A stretch of 64,000 nucleotides of DNA from an uncultured Lentisphaerota bacterium (GTDB lineage Bacteria > Verrucomicrobiota > Kiritimatiellia > CAIQIC01), in NCBI GenBank assembly GCA_903912445.1, contig CAIWHP010000125.1, positions 42,680-106,679 of the forward strand, written 5' to 3'. Each line of letters begins with the position of its first letter. The stretch's first letter is position 1. The position numbers and the translations under genes were made by a program. The notes beneath the pieces are model-generated. The model saw only the letters and a list, made by a program, of their open reading frames with translations, had not been told where the DNA came from and searched no databases. This document shows positions 52,383 to 61,400 of this stretch, in pieces.

Positions 52383-52445
52383 CTCCTGCTGCATGGGAAA
52401 CCCGGTTGCGCTTCAACAAGGGTCTCCAGTAACCATCTATTCGTA

Positions 52446-52473
52446 TTGCTTTATATATGGCTCATGTTAGATT
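52446..52473 (+). promoter_or_regulatory. AT-rich promoter of the brnTA operon
   Basis: TTGCTT (52446-52451), a 16-base spacer, TAGATT (52468-52473), seven bases before the ATG. The region is strikingly AT-rich for this genome (TTTATATATGG), as usual for a self-regulated toxin-antitoxin promoter. Confidence 0.45.
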
Positions 52474-52479
52474 CGCGTC

Positions 52480-52770
52480 ATGGCGAAGTCCCGCTTTGAA
52501 TGGGATGCCGGGAAAGACCGGGCGAATCAGGCCAAGCATGGCGTGACCTTCGAGGTCGCCCGGCGTGCGTTTTTAGATTCGCACCGCGTCATTCTCGAAG
52601 ATCTCAAGCATAGCGCGCAAGAGCCTCGCTACTATTGCTTGGGCCGCGTGGATGGTGGAATTCTCACGGTGCGCTTCACGTGGCGCGCCGGGATAATCCG
52701 GCTCATCGGCGCGGGCTATTGGCGGCAGGGCAAAGAAATTTATGAAAAAGAAAATCAAATACACGGATGA
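52480..52770 (+). CDS. brnT: BrnT-family toxin
   Basis: A 96-residue RelE-fold ribonuclease toxin. It opens with FEWDAGKDRANQAKHGVTFE, the BrnT signature, and continues with RYYCLGRVDGGILTVRFTWR. Toxin-first order and a 29-base overlap with the following gene match known brnT-brnA loci. Promoter-proximal placement fits autoregulation by the toxin-antitoxin complex. Confidence 0.88.
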   Translation: MAKSRFEWDAGKDRANQAKHGVTFEVARRAFLDSHRVILEDLKHSAQEPRYYCLGRVDGGILTVRFTWRAGIIRLIGAGYWRQGKEIYEKENQIHG

Positions 52771-52981
52771 GGATCTGGGCGCGGTGCGGGTGGTGCAGGA
52801 TTTCCTGCCGAGCCCGGCGCAATTGGCGCAGCAGGACGAGAAGGTGAAGATCACCCTCGCCTTGAGCCGCACAAGCCTCGACTTCTTCAAGGCCCAGGCC
52901 GAGAAACACCACACCGCCTACCAGCGGATGGTGCGCAACCTCCTCGACGCCTACGCGCTCCAGCACATGAAGCAGCCCTGA
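52742..52981 (+). CDS. brnA: BrnA-family antitoxin
   Basis: A 79-residue protein with a C-terminal ribbon-helix-helix/BrnA segment (VKITLALSRTSLDFFKAQAE, YQRMVRNLLDAYALQH). It overlaps brnT by 29 bases. It should neutralise BrnT and repress the operon. Confidence 0.85.
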   Translation: MKKKIKYTDEDLGAVRVVQDFLPSPAQLAQQDEKVKITLALSRTSLDFFKAQAEKHHTAYQRMVRNLLDAYALQHMKQP

Positions 52982-53056
52982 TGTGCGCACCGCCCGTTCA
53001 TAGTCGGCACTGCGGCGGCAGGCGCGCCCCGGCGTAGCGCTTGGGCGAAGTCGGGA

Positions 53057-55330
53057 ATGCCGCCGCTCCCAGTTAGCCTGAAACGTCAGCACCATCAGAT
53101 CGCTGCTTCCCTTCTTTCCTCTGTGCCCTCTGCGCCCTCTGTGGTTACATTCCGCCGCCTGCATCCGGCCTTTCAGGAAACGTTGTTGCGCGTCCGCGAG
53201 CGGTTGCTCGCGGAACGCGGGGCGCATGGGCATTGGGAGGGCGGGCTGTCGTCGAGCGCGCTTTCGACGGCGACGGCGGTGCTCGCGCTGGCGCTGGTGG
53301 ACCGCGCACAGCACGCCGCGCTGATCCGCCGCGGTCTCGACTGGCTCCGCGTTCACGCCAACCCCGATGGCGGCTGGGGCGACACGGTCCTCAGCAAGAG
53401 CAACAGCAGCACCACGGCCCTGGTGTGGGCGGCGTTCGGGGTGATGAACGAACCGGCGGCAGCCGCAGAAGCGTGGCTGGCGGAAGCCATCAGAGATCAG
53501 AGTTCAGAGGTCAGAGGTCAGCCGGAGAGCAGCGAACAGCGAACAGCGAACAGCGAACAGCCAACATCGAACACTCCGCCATCCTCCATTCACCATCCTC
53601 CATCCTCCATCTCGCCGCCGACTCTTGCGGCGGCGATTGTCGCCCGCTACGGCAAGGATCGCACGTTCTCCGTCCCGATCCTGACGGCATGCGCGCTGGC
53701 GGGGCGGGTTTCGTGGGAGCAGGTGCTGCCGCTGCCGTTCGAGCTGGCGGTGCTGCCGCATCAGCTGTTCCGCTGGCTGCGGCTGCCGGTGGTCAGCTAT
53801 GCGTTGCCCGCGCTGATCGCCATCGGCCAGGTGCGTCATCACCATCTGTCGCCGCGCAATCCGCTGACGCGCGCTGTGCGCAACGGCGCGCGCGCCAAGT
53901 CGCTGCGCGTGCTGGAGCAAATCCAGCCGGCGAACGGCGGTTTCCTGGAGGCGGCGCCGCTGACGAGCTTCGTCGTCATGGCGCTCGCCGGCATGGGCCT
54001 CGGCGCGCACCCGGTGGCGGCCAAGGGCGTGCAGTTCCTGGCGGCGTCCGCGCGCGCCGACGGCAGCTGGCCGATCGACACGAACCTCGCCACGTGGCTG
54101 ACCACGCTCGCGGTCAACGCGCTGGGAAAAGATTTCGAAGCCTTAACCACAGAGGTCGCGGAGGTGAAGAGAGGTTACGGAGGAGAAGACATTTCTGGTA
54201 GGGGCGCAGACTTGCTGCGCCCGGCGCCTGCCACAAACGCAACGCCCCTTGGGCGCAGCAAGACTGCGCCCCTACCTGGCGCCATCAAAGACTGGTTGAT
54301 CACCCAACAGTATCGGGTCGAGCATCCGTTCACGCACGCTGCGCCCGGGGGCTGGTCGTGGACCGACCTGCCCGGCGGCGTACCCGATGCCGATGACACC
54401 GCCGGCGCGCTGCTGGCGCTGAAGAAGTTAACCACAGAGGCTCCCGGTAGGGGCGCAGACTTGCTGCGCCCCGCGTCGGTTGAGAGCGCAACGCATAATG
54501 GGCGCAGCAAGACTGCTCCCCTGCCAGCTGCGGTTAATTCCGGAATTCAATGGCTGCTGGATCTGCAGAACAGCGATGGCGGCATACCGACGTTTTGCCG
54601 CGGGTGGGGCGCGCTGCCGTTCGACCGCAGCGCGCCGGATTTGACCGCGCACGCGCTGTGCGCCTTTGCCGCGTGGCGTGACCAACTGCCGCCTGCGCTG
54701 CAGACGCGCGTGGACGCCGCGACGCAGCGGGCGCTCCGCTATCTGGCAAAGGTACAGCGTGCCGGGGGCGCGTGGTCGCCGCTGTGGTTCGGCAACCAGT
54801 ATGCGCCGGGCGAAGAAAACCTGACCTATGGCACCGCGCAGGTGTTGCGCGGATTGCAGGCCCTCCATGATCCGCTCGCCGCACAGCTGGCCGCGAGCGG
54901 TGCAGCCTGGTTGCTCGCCGCGCAAAAACCTGACGGCAGCTGGGCGGGCGGAAGAAATGCGGAAGCGAACCCGGCTTCGCCCAAAGGCTCCGCCGGGGCA
55001 AGCATCGAACACCGAACAGCGAACATTCAACATCGAACGGAAGAATCAGAGTCTCGCGTCCCGGGTTCCGCGTCTCGGGTCCAAGGCAGCGGATCCATTG
55101 AGGAGACCGCACTGGCGGTCAGCGCCTTGGCGGGTGTGGCGGGTGCAGAGTCGGCCGTGGAACGCGGTGTGGATTGGCTGATCACAGTGACGGAGGCCGG
55201 CCGGGTGACGCCCGCCGCGCCGATCGGGCTCTACTTTGCCAAGCTCTGGTATTTCGAGCGGCTCTATCCGCTGGTCTTTCTCGCCGGCGCGCTCGAGCGC
55301 GTCGCGCAATTTCAGGCTGTGGATAAGTGA
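53057..55330 (+). CDS. Class II terpene (squalene-hopene-type) cyclase with repeat insertions
   Basis: A 757-residue alpha-barrel cyclase. The class II protonation motif is present as [12 protein letters not shown] (DxDD at residues about 444-447, bases 54386-54397). QW-like repeats include [32 protein letters not shown] and [12 protein letters not shown], and the C-terminus [17 protein letters not shown] is typical of squalene-hopene cyclases. Four stretches that match intergenic repeats interrupt it in frame: near 53491-53625, 54140-54285, 54428-54530 and 54950-55095. The start is unclear, because an in-frame GTG at 53141 follows another repeat-like tract. Confidence 0.82.
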   Translation: MPPLPVSLKRQHHQIAASLLSSVPSAPSVVTFRRLHPAFQETLLRVRERLLAERGAHGHWEGGLSSSALSTATAVLALALVDRAQHAALIRRGLDWLRVHANPDGGWGDTVLSKSNSSTTALVWAAFGVMNEPAAAAEAWLAEAIRDQSSEVRGQPESSEQRTANSEQPTSNTPPSSIHHPPSSISPPTLAAAIVARYGKDRTFSVPILTACALAGRVSWEQVLPLPFELAVLPHQLFRWLRLPVVSYALPALIAIGQVRHHHLSPRNPLTRAVRNGARAKSLRVLEQIQPANGGFLEAAPLTSFVVMALAGMGLGAHPVAAKGVQFLAASARADGSWPIDTNLATWLTTLAVNALGKDFEALTTEVAEVKRGYGGEDISGRGADLLRPAPATNATPLGRSKTAPLPGAIKDWLITQQYRVEHPFTHAAPGGWSWTDLPGGVPDADDTAGALLALKKLTTEAPGRGADLLRPASVESATHNGRSKTAPLPAAVNSGIQWLLDLQNSDGGIPTFCRGWGALPFDRSAPDLTAHALCAFAAWRDQLPPALQTRVDAATQRALRYLAKVQRAGGAWSPLWFGNQYAPGEENLTYGTAQVLRGLQALHDPLAAQLAASGAAWLLAAQKPDGSWAGGRNAEANPASPKGSAGASIEHRTANIQHRTEESESRVPGSASRVQGSGSIEETALAVSALAGVAGAESAVERGVDWLITVTEAGRVTPAAPIGLYFAKLWYFERLYPLVFLAGALERVAQFQAVDK
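53500..53575. repeat. GAGGTCAG and GAACAGC tandem tracts inside the cyclase gene
   Basis: AGAGTTCAGAGGTCAGAGG words (shared with 17064-17097) are followed by four GCGAACA units and CCAACATCGAACACTCC. They encode [20 protein letters not shown]. Confidence 0.75.
54196..54276. repeat. Complete family B element inside the cyclase gene (copy 1)
   Basis: GGTAGGGGCGCAGACTTGCT at the left and AGCAAGACTGCGCCCCTACC at the right, the same inverted pair as the intergenic copy at 18201-18274. It is read through as GRGADLLRP and GRSKTAPLP. Confidence 0.85.
54446..54525. repeat. Family B element inside the cyclase gene (copy 2)
   Basis: GGTAGGGGCGCAGACTTGCT and a slightly worn right arm GCAAGACTGCTCCCCTGCC, again read as GRGADLLRP and GRSKTAPLP. 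It lies about 250 bases from copy 1, on the other side of the DxDD motif. Confidence 0.85.
55008..55090. repeat. CGAACAGCGAACATTC low-complexity tract near the cyclase C-terminus
   Basis: GAACACCGAACAGCGAACAT words followed by GTCTCGCGTCCCGGGTTCCG-type repeats, encoding [20 protein letters not shown]. It separates the last QW-like repeat from the final helices. Confidence 0.65.
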
Positions 55331-55498
55331 CCGGCAGATGAAGGAGTGCTACGGCTAGGATTGCGTAGCACATGGATCCTTCTGTTCCCCTTACAGCTTA
55401 CACCCGTGCCGTTGGTCGCCGGGCCTTGAAAAATTCGGCGGCGGGGAGCGGGCTCGTCTGCTATAAAGCTGCGGCGTGCGGTAAACCGGGAGCAGCTT

Positions 55499-58054
55499 AT
55501 GAACAAGTGCGCGTGGTGGATGGCGGCGGCGGTGGGCGTGCTGGTGGCGGGTGGCGCGGAGCTGCGGCCGCCGTCGGTGCCGCTGCTGGCGTGCGATCCC
55601 TACTTCAGCATCTGGTCGCCGGCGGACAAGCTGACCGATGCCGACACGACGCACTGGACCGGCAAGCCGCACCGGCTGACGGCGCTCGTCCGCATCGACG
55701 GCAAGGCGTTCCGCGTCATGGGCACGGAGCCGAAGGACCTCCCGGCGCTCGAGCAGAAAAAACTCTCCGTCCAGCCGACGCGCTCGATCTACACGTTTGA
55801 AGGCGCGGGCGTGGCGCTCACGCTGACCTTCCTGACCCCGGCGCTGCCGGACGACCTCGACGTGCTGTCGTGGCCGGTGACGTACGTGACGTGGGACTTC
55901 CGCGCGACCGACAGCAAGCAGCACGATGTGGCGTGCTATTTCGAGGCCGCACCGGAAATCGTGGTGAATGAGCAGAAGCAGCGCGTCGAGTGGGGGCGCG
56001 AAGACGCGAACGCTTTGGCGGTGATCAAGTTTGGCTCGGTGGACCAGCAGGTGCTCGCCAAGCGCGGCGACGATATCCGCATTGACTGGGGATACCTCTA
56101 TCTGGCCGCTCCGGAAACGCAGGCTAAGCCGCACATCATTCCAGTCGATGCAGGACGAACGGCGTTTTGTTCTGGTGGCGAATTCCCGATGTTCAAGATG
56201 GCAATGCCGCAACCGGCAGGCGAGGCGCCGGTCGCCGCGCTATCGTTCGGCGGGCTCAAAGTCGGCGCGGAGCCGGTGTCGCGCTGGCTGCTGCTGGCCT
56301 ACGACGACCTGTATGCCATCCAATACATGAAGAGCAACCTGCGTCCCTACTGGCGCCGCAACGGCTGGGAAGCGGCCGACCTGCTCAAGGTCGCCGCGCA
56401 AAAATACGAGTCGCTCAAGCAGCGGTGCGCGGCGTTCGACGCGGAGTTGATGGCCGATGCGGAAAGGGCTGGCGGCGCTGAATACGCCCAGCTCTGCGCG
56501 CTCGCCTACCGTCAGTGCTTTGCCGCAGGCAAGTTCGTCGCCGACGCCAACGGCCAGCCCCTCTCGTTCTGCAAGGAGAACCACAGCAACGGCTGCATCG
56601 GCACCTCGGACGTTTTCTACCCGATGGCGCCGCAGTTCCTCCTCTTCGGCCCCTCGCTGGCGAAGTCGTTCCTCGTGCCGTTCATGAACTACGCGGCGAG
56701 CGACCGCTGGAAATTCCCGTTCGCGCCGCACGACCTCGGGCAATACCCGAAGGCCAATGGACAGGTCTATGGCGGCGGCGAGCGCACCGAGCACAACCAG
56801 ATGCCGGTCGAGGAGTCCGGCAATCTGCTGATCCTGCTTGCAGCCGTCGCGCAAATGGAAGGCCACGCGGACTTTGCCGGCCGCTACTGGCCGCAGCTCG
56901 AGCGGTGGGCGGCCTATCTGAAGGAGAAAGGCTTCGACCCCGAGAACCAGCTCTGCACCGATGACTTCGCCGGCCACCTCGCGCACAACGTCAACTTGAG
57001 TGTGAAGGCGATCTGCGGCCTCGGCGCGTTCGCGAAGCTCTGCGAGCTGCGCGGCGACAAGGCGAAGGCGGCCGAGTACCACGCGCTGGCGAAGGGCTTC
57101 GCGGAGCGCTGGGTCAAGGAGGCGCGCGACGGCGACCATTTCCGCCTCGCCTTCGACAAGCCCGGCACCTGGAGCCAGAAATACAACCTCGTCTGGGACC
57201 GCATCCTGGGCCTCGGCCTGTTCCCCTCCGAGATCGCCCAGACCGAAATGGCCTTCTACCGCAAGATGCAGAACAAGTATGGCCTGCCGCTGGACAACCG
57301 GTCGGACTACACCAAGCTCGATTGGATTCTGTGGACAGCCACGCTGACGCAGAACCGCGCCGACTTCGAGGCGCTCGTCACACCGGTCATGCGCTTCCTG
57401 AACGCGACGCCCGACCGCTCGCCGATGACCGACTGGTATTTCACCAGCACCGCCCGCAAGCGAGGTTTCACGGCGCGGCCCGTGGTCGGCGGCGTGTTCC
57501 TGCAGCTGCTCTATGACCGCGCACTCTGGCAGAAATGGGCGGGGCGCGACGCCACGAAGGCCACCGGCTGGGCGCCGATGCCGAAGACCGCCGTCACGCA
57601 CGTGATCGTACCCACCGCGCGCGAGGATAAGCAGGCGGCGTGGCAATTCAGCACCCAGCAACCCGCCGCCGACTGGTTCAAACCCGGCTTCGCCGACGCC
57701 GGCTGGAAGCGCGGGGTAGGCGGTTTTGGCACGCCCAAGACGCCCGGCGCCGTGGTGCGCACGCCATGGAAAACCGCCGACATCTGGCTGCGCCGCGAAT
57801 TCGAGCTGGCCGAACTGCCCGCCGGCAAGGTTGCGCTGCTGCTGCATCACGACGAAGACGCCGAGGTGTTCATCAACGGCGTCCCGGCGGCGCAAACCAC
57901 CGGGTACCTCTCCGATTATGAGACCTTCGACCTCGCCCCCGCCGCCGCGGCGACGCTGAAAACCGGCAAGAACCTGATCGCCATCCACTGTCACCAGGCC
58001 ACGGGCGGCCAATACATCGACGCCGGTCTCGTCCGCCTCGAACCCGCAAAATAA
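55499..58054 (+). CDS. Secreted glutaminase/DUF4965-type glycosidase-like protein
   Basis: An 851-residue exported protein (signal MNKCAWWMAAAVGVLVAGG). The DUF4964/DUF5127-like N-terminus reads RPPSVPLLACDPYFSIWSPA, and the toroid DUF4965 domain has ENHSNGCIGTSDVFYPMAPQ, MPVEESGNLLILLAAVAQ and YGLPLDNRSDYTKLDWILW. A C-terminal galactose-binding-like jelly roll (WKTADIWLRREFELAE, LLLHHDEDAEVFINGV) occupies the last about 140 residues. Fungal members are called glutaminase A, but bacterial ones sit in polysaccharide-utilising regions and are probably glycosidases. Confidence 0.83.
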   Translation: MNKCAWWMAAAVGVLVAGGAELRPPSVPLLACDPYFSIWSPADKLTDADTTHWTGKPHRLTALVRIDGKAFRVMGTEPKDLPALEQKKLSVQPTRSIYTFEGAGVALTLTFLTPALPDDLDVLSWPVTYVTWDFRATDSKQHDVACYFEAAPEIVVNEQKQRVEWGREDANALAVIKFGSVDQQVLAKRGDDIRIDWGYLYLAAPETQAKPHIIPVDAGRTAFCSGGEFPMFKMAMPQPAGEAPVAALSFGGLKVGAEPVSRWLLLAYDDLYAIQYMKSNLRPYWRRNGWEAADLLKVAAQKYESLKQRCAAFDAELMADAERAGGAEYAQLCALAYRQCFAAGKFVADANGQPLSFCKENHSNGCIGTSDVFYPMAPQFLLFGPSLAKSFLVPFMNYAASDRWKFPFAPHDLGQYPKANGQVYGGGERTEHNQMPVEESGNLLILLAAVAQMEGHADFAGRYWPQLERWAAYLKEKGFDPENQLCTDDFAGHLAHNVNLSVKAICGLGAFAKLCELRGDKAKAAEYHALAKGFAERWVKEARDGDHFRLAFDKPGTWSQKYNLVWDRILGLGLFPSEIAQTEMAFYRKMQNKYGLPLDNRSDYTKLDWILWTATLTQNRADFEALVTPVMRFLNATPDRSPMTDWYFTSTARKRGFTARPVVGGVFLQLLYDRALWQKWAGRDATKATGWAPMPKTAVTHVIVPTAREDKQAAWQFSTQQPAADWFKPGFADAGWKRGVGGFGTPKTPGAVVRTPWKTADIWLRREFELAELPAGKVALLLHHDEDAEVFINGVPAAQTTGYLSDYETFDLAPAAAATLKTGKNLIAIHCHQATGGQYIDAGLVRLEPAK

Positions 58055-58421
58055 AGCCCCGTCACGGCGTTGGTGGTCGCAGGCTGGGTGCGGAGGTGCC
58101 GGAGCACGGCCGGCCGCTTGGCCTGCGGGAGGACGATCAAGGGCCTTGAAGGACAGTCCATGCGCGGACCTGCCCGCGCCGCCGCGGCAGCTTCTGAAAT
58201 GCATTGTTTGAAAGGATTAAATTTCCGGGTTGCCCCCCGGTTCCTGTTTGCGACAGGTGTACACTTGGGGCACGCGCCCCTTGCGCAGGGGCTGTAGCGG
58301 GAATATAATCGGCAGGTTGGCGGCGGTGATAAAGGGCGCGGCGACCTAGCTGCGCGTTGCGGGCTGCGATGGGTTTTAAGGTTGTGAATAACACGTTTGG
58401 GCGAAACTGAAGGGCGAAGCC
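58055..58421. other. 367-base spacer upstream of the PEP-CTERM protein
   Basis: No gene seen on either strand. It contains a near-consensus promoter (58281-58309) with GC-rich inverted words just upstream of it (GGGGCACGCGCCCC). The transcript leader would be about 105 bases. Confidence 0.6.
58281..58309 (+). promoter_or_regulatory. Near-consensus sigma70 promoter
   Basis: TTGCGC (58281-58286), 17-base spacer, TATAAT (58304-58309). The strongest promoter match I see in the window; it drives the PEP-CTERM protein. Confidence 0.7.
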
Positions 58422-61400
58422 ATGCGCAAGAATCCGATGGGGAGAAGCAGTGTTCTTTTGGCGGCGGCGCTGCTGGCGGTGGGCAGCGCACAGGCGCAGA
58501 CCAATTTCTACTGGACCAACTCGGCCACCGCGGTCACGTCGGCATGGAGCAGCGCCAGCTGGACCAACGCGGTCCCGGCTTCCGGCGGCGGCACCAATTA
58601 TGTGCTCAACTTTCTGGCCAACACCGGTGTCTATGGCGCCTCGAACGATCTGGGCGCCAGCTTCGCGCTCAACCGCCTCAACATCGGCGGGGGCACCGTC
58701 ACGCTGCTGGGCAACGCGCTCGTGTTCACCAACAGCGGCGCGACGATGCCGCTGCTCACCAACTACAGCACCCATGCGGCCGTCATCAACAACAACCTCA
58801 CGTTTGCCACGAACTTCACGGTCGGCGTGGCCACCACAAGCCCGCTCACGCTCGCCGGCGTGCTCAGCGGCAGCCGGCTCCTGACCAAGACGGGCGCGGG
58901 CGCGTTGACGCTGTCCGGCGCCAACAATTTCACCGGGGGCCTGACGCTCTCCGCCGGCACGTTGAACCTCAATAACGCCACGGCATTGGGTACTTCTGCG
59001 GGCACCTTCTCCATCAGCGGCGGCACGCTCGACAACACCAGCGGCGCCGATATCACGAACAGCGCCAACAATCCCATGGCTTGGAATGGCAGCTTCACCT
59101 TCACGGGCACGACCAATCTGCATCTCGGCACGGGTGCGGTGAATCTGTCGGGCACGCGGACGGTCACGGTCAGCGCCAACACGCTGACGGTGGGCGGCGC
59201 GCTCACCAATACCGGCGCGCTGATCAAGTCCGGCGCGGGCACGCTGGTGCTCGGCGGGGCGGGCACCTATACCGGGCTGACCACGATCAATGCGGGCACC
59301 TTGCGAACCACGACAAGCGCGAACCGGATTCTGAGCGGAAACAATCTGACGTTCGCAGGCGCCGGTGTGCTGGACTTGAATCAGGCCCAGACCTTGGGCG
59401 TTCTGACGATCAACGCCGGCGCCAGTGGGGCGCTGATCACCAACAGTTCGGGCACGGCGCGTGCGCTGACGTTGGGTGTGCTCGCCGTCAATGACGATGT
59501 GACCATCGGCAATGCCGGCAGCGCGTTTCTCACCCTCAGGTCCGCGGCGACGGGCGGCGATTACACGTGGACCGTGGCCAGCGGCAAGACGCTGACGCTC
59601 AACGCCGCCTTGACCCAGGGCCTGGCCGGCGGGGCCGGTTCCCATGTGAACATCATGAACAGCGGCACCATCGCCAGCGTGGCCAACCTGGCGAACATCT
59701 CGGGCATCCTGGGCGGCGCCTGGCTCACCTATGGCAGCAACGACTGGGCGACGCTGGCCGGCGGCAATGTGGTGGCGCTGGGCGCGGGCGGCAGCAGCTA
59801 CGATTCCTTCACCACGCCCGGCGCCAACCGGAACATTCTCGCGCAGGACGCCAACGAAACGGTGGCGGCCAGCACGACCAACAACACCCTCAAGATCGCC
59901 AACACGGCGGCCGGATTTTCCACGACCATCGGCGACAATCAGACGCTCTCGCTCACCGCCGGCGGCGTGCTGTTCACCGGCAGCCAGGATTACACCATCG
60001 CCGGCGGCGCGCTGCGGAGCGTCGGCGCCAGCGCCTCCGACCTGCTCGTCTATCAGTATGGCGCGGGCAACCTGACGATTAATTCTGCGATCGCCGACGG
60101 CAACGGCGCTTCGACGCTGACCAAGGTGGGCACGGGCGTGCTGACGCTGGCCGGTACCAACACCTACACGGGCGGCACGTTGGTGCGGAGCGGCGCGCTC
60201 GCCTTGGGTATCAACAACGCCCTCCCCACCAACAGCACCCTGACCCTCGGCAGCAATCCCGGTTCCGGCACGCTCAACCTCGGCAACTACAGCCAGCGGT
60301 TGACGGCGCTCGTGGCCGCCGGCACCAACTCCAACAATGCCATCACGCTGGGCGCGGGCCAGACCCTCACGGTCACCGGCAATGTCACCGTCGGCTCCGC
60401 CAGCACGGCCGGGCTCGGCGCGAACACCCTGCTGACGATCACGGGCGCGGGCAGCACGGTCACCGCCGGTTCCGGTTTCGGCACCCTGTACGTCGGCAAC
60501 GATGGGTCGGGCGTTGGTGCACAGCTGGGTACGCTCAATCTCACCGGCTTGGGCGCCTTTACGGCCAACTACGGCATCATCAGCGTAGGCGTTGGCAGCC
60601 GCGCGGCCGGCACCCTGCAGCTGGCCGCCACGAATAAGCTCACCGCCGCCACCTTGTCCGTCGGTGACAGCAACGGCAACAGCATGACCGGCCTCCTGTT
60701 CCTGGGCCAGACCAACGTCTTCAACGTCGGCACCATCAATGTCGGCCGGCAGAAAGCCACCACGGGCCTGCTGGCTTTCACGAATCTCTTTGCGAACCCC
60801 GTCCTGCGCATACGCGGCCAGGGCGGCACCGATGTCGATCGCGCCACGCTCAACATCGGCGACTTCTCCGCCCAGAACGGTTCGGGCAGCGCCAACAATG
60901 GGTTGGTGGATTTCAGCGGCGGCACGGTGGATGCCATGCTCGGCACCTTGACCATCGGTAAAGGACAGCAGCTGTCCGGCTCCCAATCTGCCAACGGCAC
61001 GCTGATCTTCAGCAACGGCACCATCGATGTCACGGGGATCGTGCTCGGTTCCACGACCGGTACGAGTGCCGGTAATGCCGCCGCTAACGGCACGTTCAAC
61101 ATGACCGGCGGCAACCTCAGCGTCGGCGCCGGCGGCATGGTGCTCGGCGCACAGACCAACGTCAGCGTCGGCACCGGCGTCTTCACCCTCACTGGCGGCA
61201 TGGCCACGCTGGGGGCGGCCATCATCAGCAGCAACGGCGTGAGCACCTTCACCCTCGATGGCGGCACCTTGAACATGCAAGGCAACGCGATCGGCAGCGC
61301 CCTTCCCGCCAACGCGATCGACAACCTTTCCTTCAAGAGCGGCACGCTTCAGAACAGCGGCGAGATCAATGGCGGCGCGGGCCTGCTCAAGACCGGCCCC

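Noticed and set aside
53057-55330. The cyclase gene as a pseudogene because of its repeat insertions
   Set aside because: The frame stays open through all inserts, the DxDD motif and C-terminal signature are intact, and inserts fall between helical repeats. Decay cannot be excluded but is not shown.
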